Source: an uncultured Collinsella sp. (GTDB lineage: Bacteria; Actinomycetota; Coriobacteriia; Coriobacteriales; Coriobacteriaceae). From it: 7,197 bases of DNA. Below, piece by piece: positions 4,303 through 7,197 of the stretch (position 1 is its first letter; each line of letters starts with the position of its first letter). The position numbers and the translations under genes are program-made. The stretch covers positions 1 to 7,197 of the forward strand of contig CAJLUE010000078.1 in assembly GCA_905209765.1 (NCBI GenBank), in the 5' to 3' direction. The notes beneath the pieces are model-generated. The model made no database searches, was not told the origin of the DNA, and saw nothing but the letters and a program-made list of their open reading frames with translations.

Positions 4303-7197
4303 CTACGAACGGCGGATAACCTCGGTCACGACCTCGGATACCGTAGCAATGTTCGTCGGGTTGACATTGTGGGGCAGGTCGTCCTCGGTACGAGCGCAAG
4401 CCAGACGCGTGCCGTCCACGCCGGCGATGGTGAGGGCTCGGCGGCTCGCCTCGAGCGCGGCATAGGCATCGGTCTTGGCATAGGGCATCTCGAGCGCGCC
4501 ACAATCGACATGGAACGACTTGCAGACCTTGCTGACCAGGTTCATGATGCGGCGATCGCCCTTGAGCAGTTGTTGTTCGCCCTCGACCGTCACAACCGAA
4601 AGCCTACCGGCGCCGACAGATTCAAGATTGATGAAAAATACGCCGCGGAGCTTATCGCGATGCGAAGCCAAGAAGGCCTTCATGCCGGCGCCATCACAAT
4701 CCGAGGCGCCCGTTGCCACAAACCAGATATCGTGACCAAGCAGCTCATCATCGCCCATAGAGGCGACAGCCGAGAGCATATCTTCGGAAGAAGCACCATC
4801 GGAAGACGTAGCGCCACCCTTCCAGCCATCGTTATCGTCCTCGAAGTTATCCCACGAACCGATACCGCGACCGGACTTCTTGGCATCGTAATCGTCTTCG
4901 ACGCCCAGCCAGTCACTCATGCTGTCCTGCTCGTTTTTCTTTTTACGACCGAACAGGCCACCCAGGCCGCGCTTACGAGACTTGGGTGCCGCCGGGGCGG
5001 GAGCCGAAATGGTCTCGATCGGCTGCGCGCCCGACGCAACGGGCATAGGAGGCGCAACGGGTGCCGATGTGGGTTCGGGACCTTGGGCGGTAGCAAAGGG
5101 GTCGTTGACCTGGGCAGAGGGATCGGGAAGGTCGAACAGCGACGTGCGAGACGCAACGTTTGTCTGCTTCATAGACGGCAGCGACGGATCGGGGACCGAA
5201 GCCAGCAGAGACGAGGAAGGTGCAGGCGACGGTGCCGACGCCGGATCGGGAACATTCATCTGCGGACGCGGCGATGCCTGGGAGGAAATCTGGGCCATAA
5301 GGGAATCGACCGTTTCGTCCTGGGTGGGAGCGACATTGGCAACCGTGGCACCGGAACCACTCGGGGTCGGCATGGTGAAAATCTGCGTGGAGTAAGGCCT
5401 CGACTCATCCGTTTCGAGAGTCTCGGAAACCGCAGGCACTTCCTCCTGCTCGGCCTCGGTCGAATCAGCTTGCTCGGCTGCCGCGTATTGCTCTTCGCCA
5501 GAGTTGGCCTCGACGGGCTCGTCCTCGGCGGCATCTTGGATTTCGGCGGCATCAATAGGCTCGTCATCGTCTGCCGCGTCGCCCTGCTCATCGGAAACAG
5601 GAAGGGGCTCGGCAATCGCGGTGCCTTGCTTTTCAAACGTTATCGTGGAATCGAACTGCGCGGCATCAAACGACATGGTGTTATCGACGTGCTGCTGAGC
5701 CTCGAAAGACGTCGTCGCTTCAACAACATCCGCGGACGCCGGTTGCTGGGACTCAAAGGACGTTGTAGCTTCGGCGGCTTCGACGGGCGCGGACTGCATA
5801 GCCTCGTTCTGCTCGAACTCTTGCGCCGCGAGCTCACGTGCCGCCTCGGCTGCCTGCTGCTGAGCGACAGCCTCCTGCTCGGCAGCCTCGCGTGCGGCAG
5901 CGCGCTTCTCCTCGAAATCGTCGACAAATTTCTTGCCCTTTGCAAACGCACCCTTAAAGAAGTTGGAAGCGCTGGCGCCAATCGACGAGAACGCGGATGC
6001 AATGTCGGCATGCGGCGTTGCCGCGGGAATCTCGGCCGAGAAATCAGTATCGCTCTCGTAAGACACGCGCCTCGGTTGTTCAACGTAATCGTCGTCAGAC
6101 TCGTCCGCAACGTCTTGCGCCGGTGCGGCGGGAGCCAAAATGTCCAGTCCTGCCGCGGGATCGAACGCGGACACCGCCTCGGGATCGGCAACGGCAGCGG
6201 TAACCGCGGCAGACTCATCATCCGCAGCGACAACGGGCGCAGGCGCAGCCACGACGGGGGCAGGCTCGGGCTCAAACGTTGGCTCCTCGCCCTCCTCGTA
6301 ATCGAGCGTGCAGGACTCGGGAAGCATTCCGAGCGCACGGATGGCATCCGAACCAAAGCGGATGTTGCCGGCGGCGTTGCGATAGAGCTTGGGCTCGGGC
6401 TCGGCAGACTCCTCCGCCGGCTCGGCAGCGGGAACCTCGTCATTGAACTCTTCGGCTTGGGCAGCCTGATTCTGATCCTCGGGCACGATGGCGCCGATCA
6501 GCGTCTCGTCGGCAGACGCACCCTCAAAGCCCTCGATCTGCTCGTCGAAAGCCTCACCCTGTTCGGGCTCGGTTTGAGCGTCGGGAGCAATCGGCTGACC
6601 GAACTCGTCCTCGGCGCAGGTAGGCTCTTCATACTCGATGGTGTTGCCGTAGTCGTTTTGCTGCTGGGCCGCGGCATATTCCGCCGCTGCGCGCGCCATT
6701 TCCTCGGCACGACGCTTCTGCTCCCCAAAATAGGTATCGAACGGAACATCGTCGGGAAACTCGTTTTCGCCCTGGAAGGGAGCAACGTTGTCCATAACGC
6801 CGAGCATAGCGGCGACAGAAGACTTGTTGCACACCGCGCCAGACGTATAGGGAAGAATGTGGCGGTTAGAGATGATGTTTACCGCGTTGGCGAGTGCAAC
6901 GAGGGAAGCGAGGATCGCGACAATCCACAGCAGAACCTTGAGCGCGCCGGGGAGCGGCAGAATACGCAGGATGGCAACGGCAGCGGGGGCAACCGTGGCA
7001 ACGGGCAACAGCTTGGCGATGAGCGCACGATACGAAGCATAAGGCTCGCGGGCGAGCAGCTCAGCACGGGGAGAGTCGTAGTGTGCGACAACGACCACCG
7101 GGCGGTTACGCGGGGACGCGAGCGGGCCCGAGGCCTTGTGGTAGGCGATGACATTTTGGCTCACGCCCGTCTTGCCCAGGCGCGAAACCACGGGGTG
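4303..7197 (-). CDS. M28-peptidase-fold membrane protein with giant acidic insert (5'-partial)
   Basis: The frame is open to the right window edge and the first motif lies close to it, so the true start is outside. Residues are counted from the GTG at 7191. VVVVAHYDS (33-40) is the first metal motif of M28 zinc aminopeptidases. Two hydrophobic helices follow (~60-78 and ~84-106), then SGAVCNKSSVAAML (117-130). The fold resumes at IWFVATGASD (822-831), INLES (854-858), TDAYAAL (907-913) and PHNVNPT (940-946). Between these halves, residues ~138-815 are low-complexity. They are mostly acidic and rich in Ala, Pro and Glu, with a helical, Gln/Ala/Glu-rich segment (~420-466), TxSFE repeats, PDP repeats and a basic patch (~738-752). 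The expected bridging Asp is Cys121, the catalytic Glu is Ser830, the second Glu is Asp831 and the later Asp ligand is Glu857; His37 and His941 remain. Peptidase activity is therefore doubtful. It is cotranscribed with a small membrane protein. Fold assignment is confident; function is not. Confidence 0.85.
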   Translation of the reverse strand, partial: HPVVSRLGKTGVSQNVIAYHKASGPLASPRNRPVVVVAHYDSPRAELLAREPYASYRALIAKLLPVATVAPAAVAILRILPLPGALKVLLWIVAILASLVALANAVNIISNRHILPYTSGAVCNKSSVAAMLGVMDNVAPFQGENEFPDDVPFDTYFGEQKRRAEEMARAAAEYAAAQQQNDYGNTIEYEEPTCAEDEFGQPIAPDAQTEPEQGEAFDEQIEGFEGASADETLIGAIVPEDQNQAAQAEEFNDEVPAAEPAEESAEPEPKLYRNAAGNIRFGSDAIRALGMLPESCTLDYEEGEEPTFEPEPAPVVAAPAPVVAADDESAAVTAAVADPEAVSAFDPAAGLDILAPAAPAQDVADESDDDYVEQPRRVSYESDTDFSAEIPAATPHADIASAFSSIGASASNFFKGAFAKGKKFVDDFEEKRAAAREAAEQEAVAQQQAAEAARELAAQEFEQNEAMQSAPVEAAEATTSFESQQPASADVVEATTSFEAQQHVDNTMSFDAAQFDSTITFEKQGTAIAEPLPVSDEQGDAADDDEPIDAAEIQDAAEDEPVEANSGEEQYAAAEQADSTEAEQEEVPAVSETLETDESRPYSTQIFTMPTPSGSGATVANVAPTQDETVDSLMAQISSQASPRPQMNVPDPASAPSPAPSSSLLASVPDPSLPSMKQTNVASRTSLFDLPDPSAQVNDPFATAQGPEPTSAPVAPPMPVASGAQPIETISAPAPAAPKSRKRGLGGLFGRKKKNEQDSMSDWLGVEDDYDAKKSGRGIGSWDNFEDDNDGWKGGATSSDGASSEDMLSAVASMGDDELLGHDIWFVATGASDCDGAGMKAFLASHRDKLRGVFFINLESVGAGRLSVVTVEGEQQLLKGDRRIMNLVSKVCKSFHVDCGALEMPYAKTDAYAALEASRRALTIAGVDGTRLACARTEDDLPHNVNPTNIATVSEVVTEVIRRS
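5110..5256 (-). repeat. PDP-type peptide repeats in the M28-like insert
   Basis: Three copies of a (V/L)PDP(A/S) motif occur at residues 646-652 (NVPDPAS), 665-670 (SVPDPS) and 687-692 (DLPDPS). A related VNDPFA follows at 695-700. They lie in a Pro/Ser-rich stretch between the acidic part of the insert and its basic patch. They look like short linear binding motifs or a flexible linker. The role is unknown. Confidence 0.5.
5626..5769 (-). repeat. Four TxSFE-type peptide repeats in the M28-like insert
   Basis: Within the disordered insert the peptide pattern T-x-(S/T)-F-(E/D) recurs four times: ATTSFESQQ (475-483), ATTSFEAQQ (492-500), NTMSFDAAQ (504-512) and STITFEKQ (515-522). The spacing is short and the context acidic. 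The first two copies are nearly identical and the last two diverged. This suggests repeated short linear motifs rather than chance composition. A phospho-threonine docking role is possible but is only inferred. Confidence 0.6.

Noticed and set aside
5640..6443. Minus-strand open frame of 267 codons inside the M28-like gene
   Set aside because: It is very rich in Arg, Ser and Pro, as expected from reading a GC-rich low-complexity coding region in the wrong frame. The M28 frame explains the same DNA.
7189..7191. GTG as the true start of the M28-like gene
   Set aside because: The frame continues upstream to the window edge with no stop, and the first metal motif would sit only 36 residues from this GTG, too close for the family. 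The start is probably beyond the window.

Overview
The window looks chromosomal and comes from a GC-rich, Gram-positive-type bacterium. It carries a sortase-anchored (LPxTG) surface protein, AAGGAG-type ribosome binding sites, a tRNA gene with encoded CCA, and strong GC hairpin terminators. The overall style fits Coriobacteriia (a Collinsella-like gut actinobacterium). That placement is inferred from protein style and composition, not from a database search.

Layout, left to right. Bases 1-190 hold a hairpin-rich segment bordered by two tRNA fragments: a 19-bp copy of the 3' end of the neighbouring tRNA-Gly, and an orphan T-arm in the opposite orientation. A minus-strand terminator follows at about 149-182. 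The intact tRNA-Gly(CCC) gene lies on the minus strand at 193-267, with a plausible promoter at 281-310. An intergenic stretch of about 300 bases then leads into a plus-strand gene (565-3996) for an 1143-residue secreted, cell-wall-anchored adhesin. Its parts are a signal peptide, a thioester domain with a Cys-Gln pair, six SpaA/CnaB-like domains, a large membrane-proximal domain, and LPATG plus a membrane helix and a basic tail. A 14-bp hairpin at 4006-4041 serves as a shared terminator for the convergent genes.

The right half (4063-7197) is a minus-strand two-gene unit. The first gene is cut by the right window edge. It encodes a membrane-associated M28-peptidase-fold protein. Two membrane helices and then about 680 low-complexity, mostly acidic residues are inserted inside the catalytic fold. 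The expected M28 bridging Asp reads Cys, and the catalytic Glu reads Ser. Twenty-one bases downstream is a GTG-started, 72-residue single-pass membrane protein with an acidic tail.

The adhesin is expected to tether the cell covalently to host or neighbour surfaces through its thioester. The M28-like protein and its small partner are probably cotranscribed and both sit in the membrane; their function is not known. The most unusual features are the altered, insertion-split M28 protein, with its TxSFE and PDP repeats, and the tRNA-fragment/hairpin cassette at the left edge.
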